From positions 1-11,388 of the forward strand of contig WTCC01000216.1 in the NCBI GenBank assembly GCA_013138755.1: a stretch of 11,388 nt of DNA, written 5' to 3'. Numbering within the stretch: the stretch's first letter is position 1; the number at the start of each line of letters is the position of its first letter. The stretch comes from Gammaproteobacteria bacterium. GTDB taxonomy: Bacteria > Pseudomonadota > Gammaproteobacteria > SZUA-229. The notes under the pieces are model-generated. The model saw only the letters and a program-made list of their open reading frames with translations, had not been told where the DNA came from and did no database searches. This document shows positions 1 to 6,602 of this stretch, piece by piece. Made by a program: the position numbers and the translations under genes.

Positions 1-344
1 AATTGAGCATGTCTGTGGTTAAACAGATGGTTAGGCGTGAGTTGAAAACCTCACCGGGTGAAGTTGTTGCGGTTATAAAGGAAGCAATAAGCATACTACC
101 AACCACGTCGATGGAGGTGACACTTGAGTTACATCCTGAAGATGCAGAACTGGTTCGAAGTGCATTGATGAGTCCTGATACTGAATCAAACTGGAAAATT
201 AATGTAGACCCTGTTTTAACCCGCGGCGGTTGTCGTGTGTTGACCCGGTCATCTCGCATTGATGCCACTGTTGAAGCTCGACTAAATGCCGTGATTGCAT
301 CGGTGCTGGGTGATGAGCGTATGCCGGATTCTCAAGCGAGATGA
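1..344 (+). CDS. fliH: Flagellar export ATPase regulator FliH, C-terminal part (5' end outside window)
   Basis: FliH binds the ATPase FliI on the cytoplasmic side of the flagellar type III export apparatus, restrains its activity and links it to the C-ring. Only the last 113 residues are visible; the reading frame is open at the left edge, so the TTG at position 3 is merely the first complete codon, not the start. The visible part matches the FliH C-terminal domain: a 'LHPEDAELV' segment, a 'NWKINVDPVLTRGGC' segment with the family's Trp/Asp-Pro/Gly-Gly-Cys pattern, and 'IDATVEARL' near the end. The stop (342-344) overlaps the fliI start by four bases (ATGA), which implies translational coupling of the two partners. 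The family assignment is firm; the start and the N-terminal coiled coil cannot be seen. Confidence 0.95.
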   Translation, partial: LSMSVVKQMVRRELKTSPGEVVAVIKEAISILPTTSMEVTLELHPEDAELVRSALMSPDTESNWKINVDPVLTRGGCRVLTRSSRIDATVEARLNAVIASVLGDERMPDSQAR

Positions 345-1714
345 TTTCTGAACAACAATCCGGGCAACAACCGGGACACCATCGAAGTTCGATATGGTGC
401 GAGATTTTACAAAAATATAAAACACGTGCTCAGCAGGCTGTGCCACTCGTTGTAGAAGGTAAGCTCGATAGAATGGTTGGCTTAACCCTTGAAACGGTTG
501 GTTGCCAGGCAGCAGTGGGTGCACGCTGTCTGGTTTCATCCGTAGATGGCGATATAGAAGCAGAAGTGGTTGGTTTTTCAGGCGAACGACTTTACCTGAT
601 GCCCACTGGTGAAATAACAGGTCTGGTACCTGATGCACGTGTTATACCGGGAAAAGGTTTGTACGAAGCAAAAGTGGGTGATGATCTGCTTGGCAGGGTA
701 ATTGATCCGGCAGGAAAACCACTGGATGGTAAAGGGCCAATTTTTTGCAATAAAAGTTTACCGCTGGCAGGAAAACGCAGTAACCCGTTGGCACGTTGGT
801 CAATAAATGAACCACTGGATGTTGGCGTGACAGCAATCAATTCATTGTTAACCGTTGGACGTGGTCAGCGAATGGGCTTGTTTGCCGGTAGTGGTGTCGG
901 TAAGAGTGTCTTGCTTGGCATGATGACACGTTATACAAAGGCCGATGTGGTAGTGGTTGGTTTAATTGGTGAACGTGGTCGAGAGGTCAAGGATTTTGTA
1001 GACAACATTTTGGGCGAGCAGGGTATGGAACGATCGGTGGTTGTCGCCAGCCCGGCAGATAGTCCACCATTAATGCGTATGCATGGAGCCTGGTTAGCCA
1101 CAACTATCGCAGAATATTTTCGGGATAAAGGATTAAACGTTTTATTATTAATGGATTCATTAACCCGTTTTGCGCAGGCGCAACGTGAAATTGCACTGGC
1201 AATTGGCGAACCACCTGCAACCAAAGGTTACCCGCCGTCTGTATTTGCCAAACTGCCTCAATTAGTAGAAAGAGCGGGTAATAATGGTGAAAACGGTGGT
1301 TCGATTACAGCATTTTATACCGTACTAGCAGAAGGTGATGATACTAATGATCCTATTGTGGATTCAGCACGTGCAGTGCTTGATGGACACATCATGTTAT
1401 CGAGAGCAATAGCCGAATCGGGACATTATCCTGCGATTGATATTGAATCTTCAGTCAGTCGTGTGATGAACGATGTTGTGACACAGGAACATAAACAGGC
1501 GGCCATTCGATTTAAACAACTGTATTCAACTTATCAGAGAAATCGGGACCTGATTAGCGTAGGTGCATACCAGTATGGCAGTGATACTGCGATTGATGAA
1601 GCAATAGACTTCAATGAGAAATTTGTACAGTTTTTGCAACAGGACACCAGTGAGGCCTTTTCATATAACGACAGTGTTGCTGAACTGTTACGTCTGGTTA
1701 CCGAGCGGGCGTAA
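341..1714 (+). CDS. fliI: Flagellum-specific export ATPase FliI
   Basis: FliI is the hexameric ATPase, related to F1-beta, that energises and primes substrate entry into the flagellar export gate. The protein has 457 residues, the usual length. An N-terminal barrel region (about 35-105) precedes the ATPase core. The Walker A segment AGSGVGKS lies at 182-189 (Lys188), the GERGREV motif with the likely catalytic Glu211 at 210-216, and the Walker B segment LLLMD at 268-272. A PAIDIESSVS segment at 364-373 fits the ATP synthase alpha/beta signature. From memory, Lys188 and Glu211 have the same numbers in Salmonella FliI. The ATG overlaps the fliH stop by four bases, which fixes the start. Fifteen bases separate it from the first fliJ gene. 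All catalytic motifs are intact, so it should be functional. Confidence 0.98.
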   Translation: MISEQQSGQQPGHHRSSIWCEILQKYKTRAQQAVPLVVEGKLDRMVGLTLETVGCQAAVGARCLVSSVDGDIEAEVVGFSGERLYLMPTGEITGLVPDARVIPGKGLYEAKVGDDLLGRVIDPAGKPLDGKGPIFCNKSLPLAGKRSNPLARWSINEPLDVGVTAINSLLTVGRGQRMGLFAGSGVGKSVLLGMMTRYTKADVVVVGLIGERGREVKDFVDNILGEQGMERSVVVASPADSPPLMRMHGAWLATTIAEYFRDKGLNVLLLMDSLTRFAQAQREIALAIGEPPATKGYPPSVFAKLPQLVERAGNNGENGGSITAFYTVLAEGDDTNDPIVDSARAVLDGHIMLSRAIAESGHYPAIDIESSVSRVMNDVVTQEHKQAAIRFKQLYSTYQRNRDLISVGAYQYGSDTAIDEAIDFNEKFVQFLQQDTSEAFSYNDSVAELLRLVTERA

Positions 1715-1729
1715 GCAAGGTCTAAGCTT

Positions 1730-2167
1730 ATGGATGATATAAATCAAATGCGTAGACTTGTTAACCAGGCAAAACGCGAAGAATGCAGGGCGAGTAATGA
1801 TATGTATATCCATGAAAACCAGGCGAATCATGAGCAGTCACAACTAGAGACCTGTTTAACGTATAAAGAGGAGTGCCTTAACGGATTAAAAACAGCAAAA
1901 GATTCAGGTTTATCTATTGTGCAAATACGTGAATGCCAGTTACTGGTGCAGTATATTGATTCCGTCGTAGAAACAAGACAATACAAGGCGGATATCAGTC
2001 AGGAGAATTATGAGGAAGCCAAAGCGGTGTGGCAGGAAAAACAGGATTCCCTGGAAAACTTAAAACAGGCACTGAAAAAACTGGAAGCGGAATATGGCGA
2101 ACAGATGATAGATGATATTAAACCCGTTCATGACAGGACTTATAGAGTTTACGATGGAAGAAAATAA
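1730..2167 (+). CDS. Divergent FliJ-family coiled-coil protein (first of a tandem pair)
   Basis: The gene sits where fliJ normally lies, directly after fliI, and encodes 145 residues, nearly all charged or polar and predicted helical. FliJ is the gamma-subunit-like stalk of the FliI ring and escorts chaperones. This copy is far from the usual FliJ of gammaproteobacteria, but it aligns without a gap to the next gene over the full length: hand counting gives about 24 identities in 145, most between residues 38 and 84, with Tyr45, Leu50, KTA 54-56, GLS 60-62, Gln65 and Trp101 shared at the same positions. An AAGG at 1717-1720 sits nine bases before the ATG. Membership of the FliJ family is inferred from this alignment and from position. 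Whether it still acts as FliJ is unknown; it has unusual cysteines (19, 42, 49, 69) that its neighbour lacks. Confidence 0.75.
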   Translation: MDDINQMRRLVNQAKREECRASNDMYIHENQANHEQSQLETCLTYKEECLNGLKTAKDSGLSIVQIRECQLLVQYIDSVVETRQYKADISQENYEEAKAVWQEKQDSLENLKQALKKLEAEYGEQMIDDIKPVHDRTYRVYDGRK

Positions 2168-2214
2168 AAAATTAAAGGGTTGTTATATCCGATAAATTTA
2201 ATTAATGATAAAAG

Positions 2215-2652
2215 ATGCGAAGTTCTAAAAAATTACAACCCGTTGCCAACCTGGCAAAACTCAATGAACGTAGTGCAGCGAAACTACACGGCAGTGTTTT
2301 ACGTGAACTACAAAAGCAGGAAAACCAGCTAAACGAATTAATTAATTACCGCAACCAGTATTTAGATGCGTTTAAAACAGCGAGTGAAGCAGGCCTGTCT
2401 GCAATCCAGATGCAGGACTACAGGATTTTTTTACAGCGACTGGACGATGCTATAGAGCAACAGCAACAGAATGTTATAAATGGGCGGCAGAACACACAGT
2501 CGAGTCAGGCAAAGTGGATGGATACACGAAATCAAAGCAAAATGATAAATAAAGTTGTTGAAAACAGACAGCAACTTGAAAATCAAAAAGTAGAAAAACG
2601 CGAACAAAGAGAATTAGAAGACCGCCCACATAAAGGTTTAAAAAATCGTTAA
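2215..2652 (+). CDS. fliJ: Flagellar export protein FliJ (second of a tandem pair)
   Basis: This 145-residue helical protein is the better match to classical FliJ: it opens with 'SKKLQPVANLAK', has the mid-protein segment running from 'YRNQYLDAFKTA' to 'YRIFLQRLDDAI' (about 45-80), and ends with a Lys/Arg/Glu/Gln-rich 'KREQRELED' stretch followed by a basic tail. These features are typical of Pseudomonas-type FliJ, the central stalk of the FliI hexamer that also binds FlhA. It lies 47 nt after the preceding FliJ-like gene. The ribosome binding site before ATG 2215 is weak (AAAG at 2211-2214 only); the nearby ATG at 2205 is in another frame. A 236-nt gap with a foldback repeat follows, so the gene probably ends the upstream transcription unit. 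Confidence 0.88.
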   Translation: MRSSKKLQPVANLAKLNERSAAKLHGSVLRELQKQENQLNELINYRNQYLDAFKTASEAGLSAIQMQDYRIFLQRLDDAIEQQQQNVINGRQNTQSSQAKWMDTRNQSKMINKVVENRQQLENQKVEKREQRELEDRPHKGLKNR

Positions 2653-2699
2653 GGTATAGTTGCTCAAACATAACCTGACAGTCAAAAACTAAAAAACAT

Positions 2700-2803
2700 T
2701 TCACCACAGAGGCACAGAGAGCACAGAGGTTTTTATGTTTTTCGCCTGTGGCGCAAATAACAAAAAGAGCTTTTCTCTGTGCCCTCTGTGCCTCTGTGGT
2801 GAA
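2700..2803. repeat. Intergenic foldback repeat 1 (CACAGAG-type arms)
   Basis: The left arm 2700-2728 and right arm 2775-2803 are inverted copies matching at 28 of 29 positions. Each arm begins at its outer end with TTCACCAC and is itself made of three tandem 8-9-nt units of the form CACAGAGG. The space between the arms also folds partly (about 2730-2746 against 2750-2766, with a CGCC-TGT-GGCG tip at 2743-2753), so the whole element can form one long hairpin. It lies between fliJ and fliK, directly upstream of the fliK sigma-54 promoter. There is no clear T-tract, so classical terminator activity is doubtful, although the hairpin may still block read-through or protect the 3' end of the upstream mRNA. 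Confidence 0.9.
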
Positions 2804-2825
2804 TAATTTCTTTTAGGCCAAAAAC

Positions 2826-2841
2826 TGGCACGTACCTTGCT
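2826..2841 (+). promoter_or_regulatory. Sigma-54 (RpoN) promoter of fliK
   Basis: TGGCACG at 2826-2832, four bases, then TTGCT at 2837-2841 matches the sigma-54 -24/-12 consensus (TGGCACG-N4-TTGCW) at every position, with the invariant GG at 2827-2828 and GC at 2839-2840. Transcription would start near 2852, giving a leader of about 37 nt before the fliK ATG. Sigma-54 control of mid-stage flagellar genes through FleQ/FlrC-type activators is established in Pseudomonas and Vibrio. The activator site is not identifiable here; the foldback repeat ends only 22 bases upstream of the -24 element. Confidence 0.9.
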
Positions 2842-2854
2842 TTTATATTTACAG

Positions 2855-2867
2855 TATTACAGTAATA
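2855..2867. promoter_or_regulatory. Perfect 13-nt dyad at the predicted fliK mRNA 5' end
   Basis: TATTAC-A-GTAATA is a perfect 6+1+6 inverted repeat beginning about three bases after the predicted transcription start. With a one-base centre it cannot form a good RNA hairpin, so a DNA operator is the more natural reading. No regulator is known to me for this word. It may be chance in AT-rich sequence. Confidence 0.35.
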
Positions 2868-2888
2868 ACCAGGAAAAGCAGGGCACAC

Positions 2889-4100
2889 ATGACTAATAAT
2901 ATAAATCTGGCAAGTACGGAACCGTTAAATTCTGCTAAAACAGGCATGTTATCGAAAGCAAAGGCCGGTACAGAAGGGCCAAATGGCTTAAACACTGATG
3001 ATTCGTTAGATAGTGAAGACTCCTTTATGGCATCTATGTTAAAACTATCTGATGATTCTACTACCACTGACGAAACCTTAGACTTATTAACAGGCGGCAA
3101 TATCTTGCCCATATCAGGCAATTCAATTGAAAATACGGCAGAAAATGACCCGCCATTACTATTATCCAGCCTGAATTTGCAAAACATAAATAACGAGCAA
3201 GTAACACAGCCCGTTGCACAACCCGTTATAAATGCTGAAAAATCGCTGGTTTTAGATAGCGACATAGTAGATAGCAGCATGAAAATGAGCTCAGAAGGCA
3301 AGCTGTTATCATCTTCAATACGTCAACTTTTGCAATCAGAAACAAAAGAGCAGGGGCAAAATACGCTAACTAAAACAGGTAACACAGGCAGTGTCAATGT
3401 AACAACGGATAATGTTGTTACTCGCCAGGCCGAAGCGCCTCTGATCAAGCTGGATAACCTTGATTTAGTCAGTCAGAAGACACCGTTATCCGCGCAGTTA
3501 TCGCTTATGTCTACACAACAACAATTACCAATGGCTGATAGTCAGTCAGCATTATTACAGCAATCCAGCAGTAGTTTTGTTGAAACTGGTAATGCTCAAT
3601 TGACAACATCATTGAATCCGGCAACAAACAATTTTTCATCAATGAGCCCGGCAACCATGCCGCAAACAGAAATCACCGAACCTTTCGGCCGACCTGCATG
3701 GGCACAGGGAATGGGCAAGCAAATTATCTGGATGGCGAATCAAAATATCAGCAGTGCTGAAATACGCCTGAATCCGGCACATCTGGGGCCGATAGAAGTG
3801 CGACTGGATATTAGTGATGATCAGATTAATGTAGCATTAAGCAGTCGTCATGCAAACGTTCGCGAAGCCATGGAAATGGCGCTGCCAAAGTTACGTGAAA
3901 TGTTTGATAGCAACGGCTTGAGCCTGGCAGATACGGATATTTCACAGCAGTCATTCGCCCAGCAGCGTGAGCAGAATACAGCAAAGGGACAGGGCAATAT
4001 AATCAACAACAACGTCGGGCACAGCGATTTGGTTAACCAGGATGAAGTAGTAATTAACCAGTCTCAACTATCGACCAGCATGGTTGATTACTATATTTAG
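2889..4100 (+). CDS. fliK: Flagellar hook-length control protein FliK
   Basis: FliK is secreted during hook assembly, measures hook length and, through its C-terminal domain, makes FlhB switch export from hook to filament substrates. The 403 residues show the family layout: a long low-complexity N-terminal and central region (about 1-260) rich in Asn, Ser, Thr, Gln and Asp, then a compact C-terminal domain (about 267-352) with the signature 'AEIRLNPAHLGPIEVRL' at 290-306, followed by a Gln/Asn-rich tail. AGGG at 2880-2883 is the ribosome binding site, five bases before the ATG. It has its own sigma-54 promoter and is isolated by long gaps on both sides, so it is probably transcribed alone. 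Identity rests on the C-terminal domain and position; the N-terminal part is not conserved in this family. Confidence 0.95.
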   Translation: MTNNINLASTEPLNSAKTGMLSKAKAGTEGPNGLNTDDSLDSEDSFMASMLKLSDDSTTTDETLDLLTGGNILPISGNSIENTAENDPPLLLSSLNLQNINNEQVTQPVAQPVINAEKSLVLDSDIVDSSMKMSSEGKLLSSSIRQLLQSETKEQGQNTLTKTGNTGSVNVTTDNVVTRQAEAPLIKLDNLDLVSQKTPLSAQLSLMSTQQQLPMADSQSALLQQSSSSFVETGNAQLTTSLNPATNNFSSMSPATMPQTEITEPFGRPAWAQGMGKQIIWMANQNISSAEIRLNPAHLGPIEVRLDISDDQINVALSSRHANVREAMEMALPKLREMFDSNGLSLADTDISQQSFAQQREQNTAKGQGNIINNNVGHSDLVNQDEVVINQSQLSTSMVDYYI

Positions 4101-4140
4101 GAAATCTTTAAGGGACGTACATGATTGTGGCTGGGATGGA

Positions 4141-4297
4141 AAACCGGCCATTAAGAGAAGTTGGCAGTTTGCAGTTTGCAGTCGTCAGTTAAAAACTAAA
4201 AACAAAAAAAGACCGACGTACCTCAGCATGAATGAGGTTTTTGCTTTTACTGCCTACTGATAACTGCCGACTGCCAACTTCTCTTTCGTGTCGGTTT
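4141..4297. repeat. Intergenic foldback repeat 2 (CAGT-type arms)
   Basis: The left arm 4153-4189 pairs with 4249-4285 at 31 of 37 positions; after six unmatched bases a further AAACCG (4141-4146) pairs with CGGTTT (4292-4297) in the same register. The arms consist of tandem units of about 7 nt ending in CAGT (for example TTGGCAGT, TTGCAGT, TTGCAGT, CGTCAGT), and the variable bases between the CAGT cores are where the two arms differ. The loop holds an A-rich stretch and a small terminator-like hairpin. It sits between fliK and fliL and does not share sequence with foldbacks 1 and 3. Confidence 0.82.
4220..4242 (+). terminator. Possible intrinsic terminator after fliK
   Basis: A six-base stem ACCTCA (4220-4225) and TGAGGT (4233-4238) with a seven-base loop is followed by TTTTT (4238-4242), then GC and four more T. 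The stem is short, so strength is doubtful, but its place between the fliK stop and the next sigma-54 promoter, inside the larger foldback, suits the end of a fliK transcript. Confidence 0.4.
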
Positions 4298-4443
4298 TTC
4301 TCTTTCAGGTGCCTTTTCTAAAGCCCGTTATAACAGGACAGAATTCTGGCTCTTTCCTCTTAAGCACCGTCAAAATTCCAGCGCCTGTTGAAACAGGCTT
4401 CGCAACTCTCTGATATTTATATCTATATTTATAAAAAAATGAT
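4298..4443. promoter_or_regulatory. Upstream region of the fliL sigma-54 promoter with three small dyads
   Basis: No gene is seen. Three inverted repeats stand in a row: CCCGTTATAACAGG at 4324-4337 (GTTATAAC core perfect, one mismatched pair), CAGAATTCTG at 4339-4348 (perfect) and GCCTGT-TGAA-ACAGGC at 4383-4398 (perfect). The first two lie about 100-120 bp upstream of the -24 element, where sigma-54 activators commonly bind. From about 4412 to 4440 the sequence is strongly AT-rich, as in regions bent by IHF or A-tracts between activator and promoter. The activator role is inference from spacing only. Confidence 0.4.
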
Positions 4444-4459
4444 TGGCACGGCTTTTGCT
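4444..4459 (+). promoter_or_regulatory. Sigma-54 (RpoN) promoter of the fliL operon
   Basis: TGGCACG at 4444-4450, four bases, and TTGCT at 4455-4459 again match the sigma-54 consensus throughout, with GG at 4445-4446 and GC at 4457-4458. The predicted start is near 4470, about 39 nt before the fliL ATG. It is nearly the same as the fliK promoter, including the TTGCTTTT on the downstream side, so both probably answer to the same activator. It should drive fliLMNOPQR and possibly flhBA. Confidence 0.92.
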
Positions 4460-4508
4460 TTTAACTCTTATAAGACAAAAACAAGAGTTTTTAGAGAAGG
4501 CAAAAACC

Positions 4509-5102
4509 ATGGCAAAAGAAGCAGAAGATCAGGAAAACGAAGAAGGCGTTGAGGAAAAAGGTAAATCATCTACGCTGAAAATAATCATTATTGCGATATT
4601 GGCAACCGTTTTATTAGGTGGTGGATTAGTCGGTGCAACATTCTATTTTGTTAGCGGTATGCAATCTGCTGAAGCGGATAGTTCTAAAAAAGTAAAGTCA
4701 GAAGATGGTGCTGATAGTGAAGAAGAAGGTGAGGACGAAGAAGAGGATGAGGAAGAGGAGGAACCTAAAGGGCCCGCAATATATCATTCAATGGACCCTA
4801 AATTTGTCGTCAGTTTTCGTGATCAGCGAGTCGCTCGTTTCATGCAGTTCTCCATTGAAGTGATGGCGCGCGATAAAGCGGTGATGGATCTAATCGACGA
4901 ACACAGCCCTGCAATCCGCAGTAACTTGATAATGCTCTTTGATAGTCAAGATAATGCAACGATGTCTACTCGCGAAGGCAAACAGCAATTATTAGCCAAT
5001 GTTGTTAGCGATATAAATGAAACCTTAAAAACAATGACAGGCAAGGATGAACTGGAAGTCGTTGTTGAATCTGCTTATTTCACTTCCTTTGTGATTCAGT
5101 AG
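4509..5102 (+). CDS. fliL: Flagellar basal-body-associated protein FliL
   Basis: FliL is a single-pass inner-membrane protein whose periplasmic stomatin-like domain rings the stator units and supports motor torque. I place the start at ATG 4509 (197 residues): AGAGAAGG at 4493-4500 precedes it by eight bases, and a longer reading from TTG 4443 would begin inside the sigma-54 promoter. A charged cytoplasmic N-terminus (1-23) is followed by a membrane helix (about 24-50) and the FliL domain (about 90-197), which ends in the typical 'VESAYFTSFVIQ'. Between helix and domain (about 65-86) lies an unusually acidic linker, almost all Glu and Asp. It is the first gene of its operon, 11 bases before fliM. 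Confidence 0.95.
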   Translation: MAKEAEDQENEEGVEEKGKSSTLKIIIIAILATVLLGGGLVGATFYFVSGMQSAEADSSKKVKSEDGADSEEEGEDEEEDEEEEEPKGPAIYHSMDPKFVVSFRDQRVARFMQFSIEVMARDKAVMDLIDEHSPAIRSNLIMLFDSQDNATMSTREGKQQLLANVVSDINETLKTMTGKDELEVVVESAYFTSFVIQ

Positions 5103-5113
5103 GGGATTAAAAC

Positions 5114-6100
5114 ATGAACGAGCATTTATCACAGGATGAAATCGATACTTTATTGAATGGTGTTGATAGTGGAGAGATTGATACCGAAAAAGATGATTTA
5201 GCAGCAGAAGGTGAGGTGGTCTCATATGAACTGGGAAGTCAGGATCGCATTATCCGTGGTCGAATGCCGACGCTGGATATGATTAACGAACGCTTAGCAC
5301 GCTATTTGCGTATCAGCATGTACAACATGCTACGCAAGACCGTTGAGGTCACTGTGGTGGGTGTCAGCATGATTAAATTTTCAGAATATGTTCGCGGACT
5401 GTTTATGCCAACCAGTTTGAACCTGGTTAACATTAATCCTTTACGTGGCACTGGACTATTTGTTGTTGATCCTAATCTTGTTTTTGCCACAGTCGATAAT
5501 TTTTTCGGTGGTGATGGTCGCTATCACACACGTATTGAAGGTCGAGAATTCACGCCGACAGAAAATCGCGTTATTCAGTTATTACTTGAACGGTTATTTG
5601 AAGACCTTTCCAAATCCTGGGAACCGGTGATGAATCTGGACTTTAATTATCTTAATTCAGAAACCAATCCGCAGTTTGCCAATATCGTCAGTCCGACAGA
5701 AGTGGTTGTTGTACAGAAATTTAAAATGGAACTTGAAGGCGGCGGTGGTGAATTTCATGTTGTTATGCCTTATTCAATGCTTGAACCGATTCGTGAATTA
5801 CTTGATGCCGGTATGCAAAGTGATCAGGCCAATGTCGATCAGCGATGGACAAACTCATTGAAAGAAGATTTAAAGCAGGCAGTTGTTAAAATTGATAGTT
5901 CAATGTGTCACACCAAAATGACCATTGCTGAAGTGTTAAATCTAAATGAAGGTGATGTTATTCCGATTGATATGCCGGATGTGGTTACCGTTCGTGCAGC
6001 GCAAATACCCATATTCAGGGGGGTACTTGGTAATTCTAATGGAAAAAATGCAGTGCAGTATGTCACGCCAATAACTCGACCTGAATACCTGAATGATTAA
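5114..6100 (+). CDS. fliM: Flagellar motor switch protein FliM
   Basis: FliM forms the middle of the C-ring; binding of phosphorylated CheY to its N-terminus changes the direction of rotation. The 328 residues show the N-terminal CheY-binding motif LSQDEIDTLLNG (5-16), a flexible acidic linker, the middle domain (about 40-230) with the conserved GGDG at 132-135 that contacts FliG, and a C-terminal SpoA-type domain (about 245-320) that pairs with FliN. AGGGGA (5101-5106), overlapping the fliL stop, is a strong ribosome binding site seven bases before the ATG. An intact CheY motif implies that chemotaxis controls this motor. Length and motifs are normal. Confidence 0.98.
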   Translation: MNEHLSQDEIDTLLNGVDSGEIDTEKDDLAAEGEVVSYELGSQDRIIRGRMPTLDMINERLARYLRISMYNMLRKTVEVTVVGVSMIKFSEYVRGLFMPTSLNLVNINPLRGTGLFVVDPNLVFATVDNFFGGDGRYHTRIEGREFTPTENRVIQLLLERLFEDLSKSWEPVMNLDFNYLNSETNPQFANIVSPTEVVVVQKFKMELEGGGGEFHVVMPYSMLEPIRELLDAGMQSDQANVDQRWTNSLKEDLKQAVVKIDSSMCHTKMTIAEVLNLNEGDVIPIDMPDVVTVRAAQIPIFRGVLGNSNGKNAVQYVTPITRPEYLND

Positions 6101-6125
6101 TTAATGTGTGGAAGAGGATTTAAAA

Positions 6126-6602
6126 ATGAGTGAAGAAACGACTACTGATAATGCCGATAGTGGTGATGATTGGTCTGCAGCAATGGCCGAGCAAAGTGGA
6201 AGTGAGCCAGCAGCGGCCGAACCTCCTGTAGAAGAAGTTTCAGCGGTGCAGGAAAACGTGGCTCAGCAAGGTAAAGCCGATGAATATGAACGTGCCGCTT
6301 TTAAAGAACTAAATGGTAAAAACAATCAGTTAACCACTGGGGAAACAAATCTTGATGTCATTCTTGATATTCCGGTAACGCTGTCGATGGAGATAGGTCG
6401 AACAGAATTACCCATCCATAATCTATTACAACTCAATCAGGGTTCAGTCGTTGAGCTTGATCGCCTGGCAGGCGAACCACTGGATGTTTTAATTAATGGA
6501 ACGCTGATTGCACATGGTGAAGTTGTTGTGGTTAATGAAAAGTTCGGTATCCGTTTAACCGATGTTATTAGTCCTGCTGAACGCGTCAAGAATTTAAAGT
6601 GA
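6126..6602 (+). CDS. fliN: Flagellar motor switch protein FliN
   Basis: FliN builds the base of the C-ring with FliM and docks FliH-FliI complexes. I choose ATG 6126 (158 residues), since AGAGGA (6113-6118) lies seven bases before it; an in-frame GTG at 6108 would add six residues but lies upstream of that ribosome binding site. An acidic, Ala/Glu/Pro-rich N-terminal extension (about 1-70) is followed by the SpoA domain (about 78-152): 'DVILDIPVTLSMEIGRTELPI' is its opening and 'GEVVVVNEKFGIRLTDVISPAERV' its close. The extended N-terminus resembles Pseudomonas FliN rather than the shorter enteric protein. The stop overlaps the start of fliO. Confidence 0.96.
   Translation: MSEETTTDNADSGDDWSAAMAEQSGSEPAAAEPPVEEVSAVQENVAQQGKADEYERAAFKELNGKNNQLTTGETNLDVILDIPVTLSMEIGRTELPIHNLLQLNQGSVVELDRLAGEPLDVLINGTLIAHGEVVVVNEKFGIRLTDVISPAERVKNLK

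Noticed and set aside
282..1224. Several - strand open frames over fliH and fliI
   Set aside because: They lie opposite strongly conserved FliH and FliI coding sequence, have no family resemblance, and are shadow frames.
2653..2699. Terminator directly after the second fliJ
   Set aside because: I see no stem with a T-tract in these bases; the first structured element is the foldback at 2700-2803, which lacks a T-tract.
2849..3301. 150-codon open frame on the - strand over the fliK start
   Set aside because: It is the antisense of the FliK N-terminal region, matches no family I know, and would cover the fliK leader. The + strand FliK reading has a promoter, a ribosome binding site and a recognised domain.
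4443..4508. Extended fliL N-terminus from TTG 4443
   Set aside because: The TTG lies inside the sigma-54 promoter, upstream of the predicted transcription start; ATG 4509 has a strong ribosome binding site.
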